Position numbers and translations under genes: made by a program. From an uncultured Fluviicola sp. (GTDB lineage: Bacteria > Bacteroidota > Bacteroidia > Flavobacteriales > Crocinitomicaceae): a stretch of DNA of 64,000 nucleotides. Under the pieces are notes generated by a model. It saw only the letters and a program-made list of their open reading frames with translations. It had not been told where the DNA came from and did no database searches. The DNA is taken from the NCBI RefSeq assembly GCF_946478805.1, contig NZ_CAMLDC010000012.1, positions 1-64,000 on the forward strand. The letters run 5' to 3'. Position 1 is the first letter of the stretch. Each line of letters starts with the position of its first letter. Below, piece after piece: positions 10,150 through 18,135 of the stretch.

Positions 10150-11383
10150 TGTCTACGAACACGGAGTTTTAAGAATAGGTGAACAAGGTTTTTTGTTTAC
10201 TCATTGGCAGGCATGCACCAAGTTCAATGAAGCTCACAGCAATGAATATTTCGACATACTCCACAACGGGCTCCGCTTCAAACACTATGTAGGCGCACTT
10301 CAAATCGGTAATCTCGTCATTCAAATCCATCCGAAAGCAGACAAAAATGAGGACGATGACAAATGGAAAGGGGTATTGATCCAAATGCTAAAAGCGTGTG
10401 GTCATCTTAAAGCACAAACTCATGACAATGCGCACCTAGATAAACAGCACTTCAATCTCCTGGAATTGTATTTTGAGTATTTCCTGGCTGAACTGGAGAA
10501 ATTGATCCATCAAGGATTGATAAAGCGCTACAGGGAAAATACTGGCAATGTGAAAGCATTAAAAGGAAAACTGGATTTTGCGAGGAACATTCGCCACAAC
10601 CTGGTTCACCAAGAACGTTTTTACACCACTCATCAGGTTTATGACGTAAACCACCGCTTGCACCAGATATTGCAGTATGCATTGGAAATTGTCAGTCAAT
10701 TTTCCAGAGGTACACAGTTAAGTGATCGATGCGGAAGAACCCGGTTAACCTTTCCGGAAGTTTCTGCTATTCGTCCGGCGAAAGCACGCTTGGACCAGAT
10801 TTACCTGGACCGTAAAACAGCATCCTATGAACGTGCGCTGCAATTGGCAAAACTAATTATTCTCAACTACTCACCTGATATCGAACAAGGACAGCATAAA
10901 ATGATTTCTCTCTTATTCGATATGAACGTCTTGTGGGAAGAGTATGTCTATACCGTGTTACGAAAAAGCAAACAATTACGCGAAGCCGGTTGGAAAGTTC
11001 ACGGACAGCAATCCAAACTTTTCTATTCTTCGGGGAGATATATCCGCCCGGATATCGTTCTGACAGACGAAAAAGAAACGATTATCATCGATACAAAATG
11101 GAAGATTCCTTCAAACAACTCAGCCAGCATTGAAGATTTAAAACAAATGTATATCTATGGACGGTTTTGGAGTTCTGCAAAACTTATTCTCCTATATCCG
11201 GGACAGAAACACAATCCTTCTTTTAAACTCTTTCGGAACGATCATGGAGATAACATTCAACATGCCTGTAAAGTAGCAAGGATTTCTGTATTAAGTGGTC
11301 CGAATCAATTAAACTCTCTCGTAGCAAATGAGATGATGCACTTGATGGAATTATCCATTCAAGAACCAGAAAACCACAAATAA
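10136..11383 (+). CDS. mcrC: McrC: nuclease subunit of the McrBC restriction system
   Basis: A 415-aa protein with the McrC layout: an N-terminal beta-rich region (YVGALQIGNLVIQIHPKAD, 51-69), a helical middle, and a C-terminal PD-(D/E)xK nuclease with Asp306 (IRPDIVL) and the IIIDTKWK strand (Asp319, Lys321). McrC stimulates McrB GTP hydrolysis and cuts DNA when two McrB assemblies meet. The start overlaps mcrB by 14 bp. Its target is expected to be modified cytosine, or more generally modified phage DNA. The neighbouring type IIG enzyme makes adenine methylation, so the two should not conflict. The divergent N-terminal domain of its McrB makes the exact modification uncertain. Confidence 0.9.
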   Translation: MSKIDVYEHGVLRIGEQGFLFTHWQACTKFNEAHSNEYFDILHNGLRFKHYVGALQIGNLVIQIHPKADKNEDDDKWKGVLIQMLKACGHLKAQTHDNAHLDKQHFNLLELYFEYFLAELEKLIHQGLIKRYRENTGNVKALKGKLDFARNIRHNLVHQERFYTTHQVYDVNHRLHQILQYALEIVSQFSRGTQLSDRCGRTRLTFPEVSAIRPAKARLDQIYLDRKTASYERALQLAKLIILNYSPDIEQGQHKMISLLFDMNVLWEEYVYTVLRKSKQLREAGWKVHGQQSKLFYSSGRYIRPDIVLTDEKETIIIDTKWKIPSNNSASIEDLKQMYIYGRFWSSAKLILLYPGQKHNPSFKLFRNDHGDNIQHACKVARISVLSGPNQLNSLVANEMMHLMELSIQEPENHK

Positions 11384-11499
11384 TCACCAAAACTCCACAC
11401 TTAATAACAAGCTGATTTGCTTTAACATATCTTAGCTAAAGGTCCAGTATAACGAATTGAAATCCTTCTACATTTGACGTGTACTTAAACTGAAACAAC

Positions 11500-12459
11500 A
11501 TGACAACAACAAACAATTTGCATGCAGATGAACCTCCGTCGGGATATTCACCTTTAGAAAAAATTATTTCAGAACAATATGTTGACTATGCTGAAATAAT
11601 AGCCACCGTTCGTAAACATTCTTTTGAAGCCACTCTTTATCCAGTTCTAAAAAAAGTAGACGACTATATCAAAGCCAACAACTACGAATCAATTCCAAAC
11701 ATTATTGGTACATTGCTTACCACCATTAATGATAAACTTGCAGAAGTTAGTGGTCGGGAAAAAGAAATCTTGGAAGAATTGACAAGTGAATTATTCAAAG
11801 AACAATTAACCGTTTTAAATTCAACGAAAGAAGGCCAATTGTGCTGGCAAAAATGTTTACCGGTTCTAAAAGAAACTTGCGAATTTAAAGCTTACAACTT
11901 TGAGTTATTAGCCGAATTACTAGGTTTAAATTTCATAAAAAAGAGCAGATCCAATGATCAGTTCACTAGAATAAATCTGACCCCTTTAAATCCTAAAATG
12001 CTCAGCATATCAAAACAGGATGAGAATAATTTATACGTCGCTAAGAGTATAGAGAGGGAGCTGCCATATTATTTATGGATTGGTCCCGAAGGAAAAGATT
12101 TAAAACTTATAAGGGCATTAAAAGATAAGGAATGGATTAGAAACATCCCCGAATTCAAGAAATTATTCAAATCAATCTCTGATCCTAACTATTCTTTTTG
12201 TGCTTCATCAGAAAACAAAGAAAAATTGTTAGTTCTTTTTGCAGAATTGAAAAGAGAACAATTGATTCGACCAAAAACAAACAGAGGACACTTTTACCCT
12301 TTAGGACGATATGGCAGCGACCTTGGCAAAAGGCTATTTGAAAAAGAACCAAAAAGATACCTGGAGAATTTGAAGCGGAGAAAAGGTGAGTACAATAGTG
12401 TTTTAGCCGAAGTTCAAAAAATAATCCGTCTAAATTGCGGAAAAAATCCCGACCTATAG
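11500..12459 (+). CDS. Hypothetical protein in the restriction cluster
   Basis: A 319-aa soluble protein, mostly helical by eye, with no signal peptide or TM helix. The C-terminal third (LLVLFAELKREQLIRPKTNR, then GRYGSDLGKRLF) loosely resembles helical proteins of Bacteroidota mobile elements, but I cannot assign a family. It lies 116 bp after mcrC on the same strand with similar base composition. It could be a third component or an unrelated passenger. A short hairpin with a T-run follows the stop (gaccttg/caaggtc, 12462-12477), consistent with a weak terminator. Confidence 0.6.
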   Translation: MTTTNNLHADEPPSGYSPLEKIISEQYVDYAEIIATVRKHSFEATLYPVLKKVDDYIKANNYESIPNIIGTLLTTINDKLAEVSGREKEILEELTSELFKEQLTVLNSTKEGQLCWQKCLPVLKETCEFKAYNFELLAELLGLNFIKKSRSNDQFTRINLTPLNPKMLSISKQDENNLYVAKSIERELPYYLWIGPEGKDLKLIRALKDKEWIRNIPEFKKLFKSISDPNYSFCASSENKEKLLVLFAELKREQLIRPKTNRGHFYPLGRYGSDLGKRLFEKEPKRYLENLKRRKGEYNSVLAEVQKIIRLNCGKNPDL

Positions 12460-12531
12460 TCGACCTTGACCAAGGTCTCAATTTTTCATCAAAAAAAACA
12501 ACTCAAATTTGTCTCATAAATTTTTAATAAA

Positions 12532-13059
12532 ATGAATAAAATCAATTACTTAATTAGTAAATACAATCTGCGGATTATAGATGCAATTGTATTAAGAAAG
12601 AGGTTCATCGGAATGGTGGACCATTATGTACTTTTTGGTGGTTACAGCAATGAGAACCAGCCAATATTTTTAGCCAATTACAAAACCGGAGTCCAATTTG
12701 TTCCTCATAGCGACATGGTAAAATACCTAAGTATGTTGGAACCAGAAAGAATTGTTCCTTTTAAAGGAAATGAAAATGAGAGGTTAGCAGCAATTGAGCG
12801 GGCAAAATCTCGAATTGGAGAACGTGCGTATGATTATGTTACAAATAACTGCGAGCATTTTGTAACTTGGGTACATACCGGTAAACATAGCAGTAAGCAA
12901 GTGGCAGATGTAGGAGTTGGATTAATGATCGTGGGAGCTGTATCAACTATCGGTGGTGGTATGGGTAAGAAAAATGATGTTGCCCTGGTTATTGGAATTG
13001 GTGCGTTATTACTTGGTGCACTTTTAAAATTTGGATTCAACGATTCAAAAGAGATTTAG
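12532..13059 (+). CDS. LRAT-fold (NlpC/P60 superfamily) protein with C-terminal membrane helices
   Basis: A 175-aa protein. The LRAT-type permuted papain-like fold is suggested by the His motif DHYVLFGG (about 30-37) and the catalytic Cys motif NNCEHFVTWVHTGK (about 104-117; Cys of NCEHF). Two hydrophobic glycine-rich segments follow (VGVGLMIVGAVSTIGGG and VALVIGIGALLLGALL), a membrane hairpin. LRAT-family enzymes are acyltransferases or phospholipases acting on membrane lipids. Bacterial members with a TM tail are poorly described. It sits directly after the restriction genes, which raises the possibility of a defence-related membrane effector, but nothing in the sequence proves that. Its 3' end meets a perfect palindrome at 13065-13091. 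Confidence 0.75.
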   Translation: MNKINYLISKYNLRIIDAIVLRKRFIGMVDHYVLFGGYSNENQPIFLANYKTGVQFVPHSDMVKYLSMLEPERIVPFKGNENERLAAIERAKSRIGERAYDYVTNNCEHFVTWVHTGKHSSKQVADVGVGLMIVGAVSTIGGGMGKKNDVALVIGIGALLLGALLKFGFNDSKEI

Positions 13060-13064
13060 ATTTG

Positions 13065-13091
13065 GTTTTCCCATTAAATTAATGGGAAAAC
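13065..13091. terminator. Bidirectional terminator-like palindrome
   Basis: A perfect inverted repeat (gttttcccattaa / ttaatgggaaaac, one base between arms) lies between the convergent genes ending at 13059 (+) and 13097 (-). T-rich and A-rich flanks are short, so it may act as a weak bidirectional terminator. It also marks the right edge of the AT-rich restriction cluster. Confidence 0.65.
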
Positions 13092-13096
13092 TTCCC

Positions 13097-13615
13097 CTAA
13101 AACACCCTCCCCCGTTCCTTCTTCCGCAGCTTCTTTCTCATCTCTCTTGGAAAATCATCGGTGTGCTTCACTTTTCCGGGGAAGAGTCTTTCCAGATCAT
13201 CATAGAAGAAGCGGAAACCATCTGCCGAAACGAAATAAGCTGCGGTTTTGTCCTTACGGAAATAATAGGCCGTACCACCTTTGAAAGAATAGCGATACAC
13301 CTCCGTCCAATCATCCGGGTGGATAGTCATTTGGCGGGTCCTTCTCCGGAATAGAAAACCGTATTTACCCAAGGGGCGTTCGAAGAACAGGACACCGTCC
13401 CGAAGTGTTGCTCGAATATACGTGTATACAAACAACTCGTACACCAGCCATAGCAGCACGATACCAACCCATAAGGCTTGGATATGCTTCGTATCGTCGA
13501 TAAATACCCAGATCAACCCAACCGGAAAAAATGCAAAAAACAGCGTATTGAAGGTAATATTCAACAAGTTATTCCATACATATACCCGGTTATCTTTAAT
13601 ACCTGAAGTTTCCAT
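13097..13615 (-). CDS. Two-TM membrane protein with beta-rich C-terminal domain, unknown function
   Basis: A 172-aa protein with two TM helices at about 16-38 and 45-68 (NTLFFAFFPVGLIWVFID and IQALWVGIVLLWLVYELFVY). A beta-rich domain follows, and the very basic tail is PREMRKKLRKKERGRVF. The neighbouring divergent gene at 13752 has the same order (TM pair, beta domain, a basic tail ending in MKVF), so the two look like distant paralogues. No enzyme motif is visible. Confidence 0.6.
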   Translation of the reverse strand: METSGIKDNRVYVWNNLLNITFNTLFFAFFPVGLIWVFIDDTKHIQALWVGIVLLWLVYELFVYTYIRATLRDGVLFFERPLGKYGFLFRRRTRQMTIHPDDWTEVYRYSFKGGTAYYFRKDKTAAYFVSADGFRFFYDDLERLFPGKVKHTDDFPREMRKKLRKKERGRVF

Positions 13616-13751
13616 CCTCCAAAAATAAGGAAATCGCCCACACCTGATCGAAATGTTAACCGCTGCCGATCCCTATACTCTTTTTACTTTGCCTCCTGAT
13701 GGTCAAATCCGTAATTATCTGTTTCTTTGTCTCATCAAAACAATCACAGGA

Positions 13752-14264
13752 ATGAAACCTCAACCCATGATTACCGTGCGCTTTGTCAAGCGACTTCTAT
13801 CAGTACTTATAGGAGCGTTTCTTTTATCGATGATCTTTCCAGGTTTTGCAACCATATTAGGAAGTATTTTCATTCCAGTGATCACTGTAGTTGTGCTAGT
13901 ATTTCAAGCCGGCTTTCCAAAAACAGAGATCACAGTAGATGAAGAAACCATTTGTTTCAAAAGGAACTTTCCTAGCTGGTATCCTCTTAGTAAATATTAC
14001 ATGCATGAATTGACCGTCCCGCATGCAGATTGGGATAACTGGATAAAGATCGTTCTATCCGGTGAAGATTCAATGCATTATTATTACCTGTTCCTAAAAG
14101 ATCAGCGCTTGCGTTTTGCTGCTGAAACACTGGAAAATGCTGATCTGGAATACTGGATCCAAAAGAAATTCCCCGACAGGCCTTTGCAACTAACACGCAG
14201 TTTCAAAAAATATCGCGATTGTTACGAGAACCTCAAAGAAAAGAACCGGATGAAGGTGTTTTAA
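13752..14264 (+). CDS. Two-TM membrane protein, distant paralogue of the gene at 13097-13615
   Basis: Starting at the ATG at 13752, the protein is 170 aa. An upstream in-frame ATG at 13653 would add 33 residues but has no support, whereas AGGA lies just before 13752. Two hydrophobic segments (LLSVLIGAFLLSMIFPG and LGSIFIPVITVVVLVF) precede a beta-rich domain with TEITVDEETICFKRNF, and the tail is basic. It is the last chromosomal gene before the left repeat of the genomic island. In an unoccupied chromosome it would converge on the gene now at 39156-40085. Confidence 0.6.
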   Translation: MKPQPMITVRFVKRLLSVLIGAFLLSMIFPGFATILGSIFIPVITVVVLVFQAGFPKTEITVDEETICFKRNFPSWYPLSKYYMHELTVPHADWDNWIKIVLSGEDSMHYYYLFLKDQRLRFAAETLENADLEYWIQKKFPDRPLQLTRSFKKYRDCYENLKEKNRMKVF

Positions 14265-14308
14265 GCTTTAAATCACAGATAATTACTTTTTTATTTAAAA
14301 TCAAGATC

Positions 14309-14330
14309 GAAATAATTCACCTAAGAGGAT
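14309..14330. repeat. Putative left attachment site (attL) of a 24.8-kb genomic island
   Basis: This 22-bp sequence (core aataattcacctaagaggat) recurs exactly and in the same orientation at 39130-39151. The flanks of the two copies differ completely. The right copy lies beside a tyrosine recombinase gene, and the DNA between is visibly more AT-rich than both outer flanks. Further copies of the aattcacct core occur just inside the island at 14387-14396 and, inverted, at 14422-14431; these may be recombinase arm sites. Confidence 0.75.
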
Positions 14331-14958
14331 CTAAATCCGGCGCATTGGTGAACGAGATCGGGCACCTGTGCAGGAAATGACAGACAAATTCACCTTTTGT
14401 TTGAGGCGGAACGCTGAGTTTAAGGTGAATTCTGGCATGATCTGCTAACAGGTCGATCGGTTTACCTGCGCCTAGACTTTTTTGGCTCCACCTTTTTTTG
14501 GCAATGAAAAAAAGGTGGAAATTGCTCGTAGAATGTATAACCTTCTTCGCCAGCTACAAAGCAGCCCGAAGGATTATCCTTTTTTCTTGCCCTCCCCTCT
14601 GACGGAGTCTGACACTCGTCAGAGTCATCAAGACCTTTATCCCCCTCCAAAGGGGGAGTTTACAAACGGTTAAATAGCTAAATATCAATATATTGAAAGG
14701 GGTGATTCGAAATTGGGTTCTAAAAAGGGTAATATTGTACTCCTAACGTTCCCGGAGGGTTATAGATAATCCGTTACATTCCTACAACTTCCACTTAAAA
14801 ATTCAACTTCTAAATACAGTAATCTGTTTAGCACACCTTTCCACTGGTCGAATTTATATTGATGGGTATTGTCTTAAGTATCGTAATGAGCGAAATGTAT
14901 AAATATTGTTTATTTCATTAATTATTAGTAGGTTGCGACTCAAATAATCGCTATCACT
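14331..14958. other. Gene-poor left end of the island, with hairpins
   Basis: No convincing gene lies in this 628-bp stretch. It holds an inverted pair aattcacctt / aaggtgaatt (14387-14431), a strong hairpin ccaccttttttt / aaaaaaaggtgg (14488-14518) and one copy of the palindromic dispersed repeat ccccctccaaaggggg (14641-14656). Open frames on either strand here (for example 14462-14673) are repeat-derived. The last 200 bp are AT-rich and probably contain the promoter of the patatin gene. Confidence 0.6.
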
Positions 14959-16443
14959 ATGAAAATAATAAATCTTAACATAAGATATTTAGTAATCTTA
15001 ACTCTATGCTTCAATTCATGTGTTAACAATAAAATAATTGTATACTCTGACAATAGATATCAACCAATTAAAAAAGTAGAAACAAACAGTTATAAATCAC
15101 CACAGGAAAGAGAAGGACAAGATAAAAATAATGTATTAGGAATTGCGATATCAGGTGGTGGCTCAAGAGCCCAGTATTTCGGACTTGGCGTATTAATCAG
15201 TTTGGATGAATTAAAAAAAGGTGATGAAACCTTTTTGAATGAAATAGATTATTTATCAACTGTTTCCGGAGGAGGGTTTGCTGCAGGCTACTATTTAACG
15301 CTAAAGAAAAATGATGTTTTAGATAAAACTTTTTTAGACTTTTGGAAATCGGATTATAGAAAGAAAAGATTACAAGAATTCTTATTCATGTCTGCTAAGA
15401 CAACTTCTGTTTTTAAACTCCCTCGTTATGAAAAAAATAAAGTCCGTAAAAATTATCCAAACATGATTGACTATGAATTGTTACAAAGTGGTAAGATTAA
15501 TCCCAAGAATGATAAGACTATAAATCGTTTGTTTCTAAGTGATTTTTTTATCCCCGCATCTTCAAATGAAAAGGTTACCATGCCCATGTTTGTTACAAAT
15601 GGAACTATCTATAATAATGGTGAAAGACTCCCATTTATGCCACATATAATAGACGCTTTTAAAATTAATGGATCTATTCTTCCAAACGAACCCTTTACAA
15701 TGAATAAAGGATTTGGACTCCCATTATCTTACGCCATTTCAGGTAGCGCTGCATTTCCAGGTGTTTTACCAATGTTAAAATTTAGCCTTGAAAACAATCC
15801 GGATTCAGTAATTAGGGTTATTGACGGAGGAGCCGTAGACAACTTAGGATTTACAACGCTTTTTGAATTACTAGATTCTGATACACTTGATGATGTAAAT
15901 AAGAAAGCATTGATTGTTGATTGTGGAGGTTTTGGAAATGAAATACAGAAACAAAAGAATAACAGGGTAAAAATAGGCAAATTGCTAAAAAAATCATTGC
16001 TATATACTGTAGATATTAATCTTTTAAACTCGAGTGAAAATATAAAGTATCTTGCTAAATACTATAATATTCAAGAAGGTAATATACAACGTATCGGATT
16101 TTCAACCATCAAAAACAAATTCATTGAATTAGAATCAATAGCTGATCAAAGCACTAAGGAAGCACACAACCAATTAAAAGAGAGAATTAAAAGCAAAAAG
16201 ATGAACTGGGAAGATGTATATCGGGACTTTGCTAGTAGAAATGGTTTTGATGTGAATAATCTCTCTGAGATTCCTTCTGACAAATTTCAGAATTTTACAA
16301 TGAAAGATGTATTCGAATTATTTGAATTAGCTTCTCAGGTTGATACCAAAATCAAAATATATCCTTGGGAAAGAGAAATTCTGGTTCTTGCAGGCAGATA
16401 TGCAGTTTATTTGCAACGGAATGAGATTGTAAAACTGCTTTAA
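14959..16443 (+). CDS. Patatin-like phospholipase, predicted lipoprotein
   Basis: A 494-aa protein with a hydrophobic leader and a Cys at 21 (FNSC), a plausible Bacteroidota lipobox. The patatin fold is shown by the oxyanion-hole motif GGGSR (66-70), the nucleophile motif YLSTVSGGG (Ser103) and the catalytic Asp in DGG (289-291). Patatin enzymes hydrolyse membrane phospholipids through a Ser-Asp dyad. Soluble patatins are known CBASS effectors (CapV), but this one carries a leader and lies 5 kb from the nearest CD-NTase on the opposite strand, so a CBASS role is not assumed. The 170-residue C-terminal extension is not recognised. It is the first gene inside the island. Confidence 0.8.
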   Translation: MKIINLNIRYLVILTLCFNSCVNNKIIVYSDNRYQPIKKVETNSYKSPQEREGQDKNNVLGIAISGGGSRAQYFGLGVLISLDELKKGDETFLNEIDYLSTVSGGGFAAGYYLTLKKNDVLDKTFLDFWKSDYRKKRLQEFLFMSAKTTSVFKLPRYEKNKVRKNYPNMIDYELLQSGKINPKNDKTINRLFLSDFFIPASSNEKVTMPMFVTNGTIYNNGERLPFMPHIIDAFKINGSILPNEPFTMNKGFGLPLSYAISGSAAFPGVLPMLKFSLENNPDSVIRVIDGGAVDNLGFTTLFELLDSDTLDDVNKKALIVDCGGFGNEIQKQKNNRVKIGKLLKKSLLYTVDINLLNSSENIKYLAKYYNIQEGNIQRIGFSTIKNKFIELESIADQSTKEAHNQLKERIKSKKMNWEDVYRDFASRNGFDVNNLSEIPSDKFQNFTMKDVFELFELASQVDTKIKIYPWEREILVLAGRYAVYLQRNEIVKLL

Positions 16444-16536
16444 ATGCCAATTATCATTTTTCATTTCGACTGGTTTTTCCTGAATGGCGAGTTTATACAT
16501 CGTGGAATTTAATAAATTATCAATTTACGGAACGAC

Positions 16537-17100
16537 ATGGATACAATCGACATTATTAATATGGTACTTGTGATCATATCAATTATCATTTCATTAGTTG
16601 CAATTCTCTTGCCCCTAAGAAAAATTTCAAAATTGACTTCACGGTTGGTTGATTTTCAGTTCGATCAAACATCACAGAAAATTATTCTGACTTACTTGAT
16701 TGGAAATACCGGAAATGTAGAATGGTACTTAAAGGAAGTTTTATTAATGGTTTACTCTGATAGTGCGAAGAAAACAACAAAGCTGCATATTCAGACTGAT
16801 AATATACCGAGGATAATTGAACCAAACAGAGTTAATCTAGTAAGTTTGAGTAGCCAAGAAATACAATTCACAACTGCTGAATTTGGTTCTGAACTTGCCA
16901 GGAGAAGCGGAATTAATCAAGACTTCCAAATCTATGTGCAATTTGATTTACTTAATCCTAATGGATCAAGTATTATTTATCGAGCAGCGATAAAAGGTCT
17001 TTTGAAGGATAAGGATAGAACCGGAGCATATTGGCAAACTGTAGATTTAAGTAAAATCGATGAACTTTCTTCTGATTATCATTTGGTACTCAAAAAATAA
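16537..17100 (+). CDS. Membrane-anchored hypothetical protein following the patatin gene
   Basis: A 187-aa protein with one N-terminal TM helix (MVLVIISIIISLVAILLPL, about 10-28). The rest is beta-rich (KIILTYLIGNTGNVEWYLKE) and resembles a membrane-tethered beta-sandwich. It starts 93 bp after the patatin gene on the same strand, so the two may be co-transcribed. No family is recognised. Confidence 0.5.
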   Translation: MDTIDIINMVLVIISIIISLVAILLPLRKISKLTSRLVDFQFDQTSQKIILTYLIGNTGNVEWYLKEVLLMVYSDSAKKTTKLHIQTDNIPRIIEPNRVNLVSLSSQEIQFTTAEFGSELARRSGINQDFQIYVQFDLLNPNGSSIIYRAAIKGLLKDKDRTGAYWQTVDLSKIDELSSDYHLVLKK

Positions 17101-17127
17101 AATTAGAAGAGTGATTAAATCTTTGCT

Positions 17128-18135
17128 CTATTTTTTCATATTCAACTTTTTTGAGATCAAATCATTTAATCGATCCATAGCTTCAACATGAAAATCATCA
17201 TTGCCCCTGAAGGTTTTGTTATCTGTATAGACAATTAATTGATTAAGATCAGGAAGTGTTTTAAACTCTTCAAATACGGGAGGTAAGAGTTTACAATACT
17301 CTGTTAAGAAAAGTGAGATGATAATTCGAGAAATTTTAAGCATCGAATAAGTATGCTCAGTATTTGTATTTTGGTTAAACATTTGAGAAAACTGTAATAC
17401 AGACACATAAGTGGGATGAACGTACCAAGATAAAATTGCATATAAATTGGAAAATTTTTCATTTACTCCACTATTTAAGAAAAAATCACGTTGACTTAAA
17501 AGAACGAGTTTCCCATTTCTGAATGTTACTTCATATTTCCTTTTGGAAATCCAATCGTCTACATTTTTTTGTTTCTCAGGGGTCAAATTCAGATATTTCG
17601 GGTTTTGCTTCAGCTTATTGATTAAATCCTCGATATCCTGCTTTTCTTTCTTTTTTTTCGCTAATAGTTCAGGTTTAGTAGGATCTTCTCCTCTTTGTCT
17701 TTCATTTAGCCCCGCTAAAACCCAGATAGTATGAAGAAAATCTCTAGTATTTAAGTCGTTATTTGTATTGTATATATTGGAAAATGTTGAATATGCTTCG
17801 AATTGTGTTCTTGTCAAAACAGCTATTGGCGTAGGATCAACGATTTTTTGAGCAGTTATATTTGTAATTCTATTTTTGTACGAAACGCCATCTAATAATT
17901 CAAGAATCCCCATACCTTTAGCTACAACCATTTGAAGAAGGATAAAAGCATCATTGATTTGAAGGGTTTGGAACTTTTTAGGCAGATTACTTGGGCTTTT
18001 TTGCATAACAATAGTAGCTGCATCCAAAACATATCTGTATGCATTTTCCAGATCTTCTTCTTTTGAAGAAGTCACTAACATGAGATAATATGATAATTCC
18101 TTTTCATCCATCTTAAACAACCTTATCTTCTCCAA
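17128..18135 (-). CDS. Hypothetical protein, partner of the GmrSD-type enzyme
   Basis: A 335-aa helical protein with a Lys/Glu-rich central segment (about 165-200) and a later SWYVHPTYVSVLQF segment that recalls DUF5677-like proteins; that comparison is weak. Its start overlaps the end of the DUF262-DUF1524 gene by 13 bp, so the two are translationally coupled. It may be an accessory or control subunit. It converges on the gene at 16537-17100. Confidence 0.55.
   Translation of the reverse strand: MEKIRLFKMDEKELSYYLMLVTSSKEEDLENAYRYVLDAATIVMQKSPSNLPKKFQTLQINDAFILLQMVVAKGMGILELLDGVSYKNRITNITAQKIVDPTPIAVLTRTQFEAYSTFSNIYNTNNDLNTRDFLHTIWVLAGLNERQRGEDPTKPELLAKKKKEKQDIEDLINKLKQNPKYLNLTPEKQKNVDDWISKRKYEVTFRNGKLVLLSQRDFFLNSGVNEKFSNLYAILSWYVHPTYVSVLQFSQMFNQNTNTEHTYSMLKISRIIISLFLTEYCKLLPPVFEEFKTLPDLNQLIVYTDNKTFRGNDDFHVEAMDRLNDLISKKLNMKK

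Noticed and set aside
4695..13096. A second att-flanked island around the restriction cluster
   Set aside because: No direct repeat was found at its edges, and no recombinase gene lies in it.
14959..16443. Patatin gene as the CapV effector of the neighbouring CBASS
   Set aside because: It is on the opposite strand, has a leader with a probable lipobox, and both CBASS operons already contain a TM-NUDIX effector.
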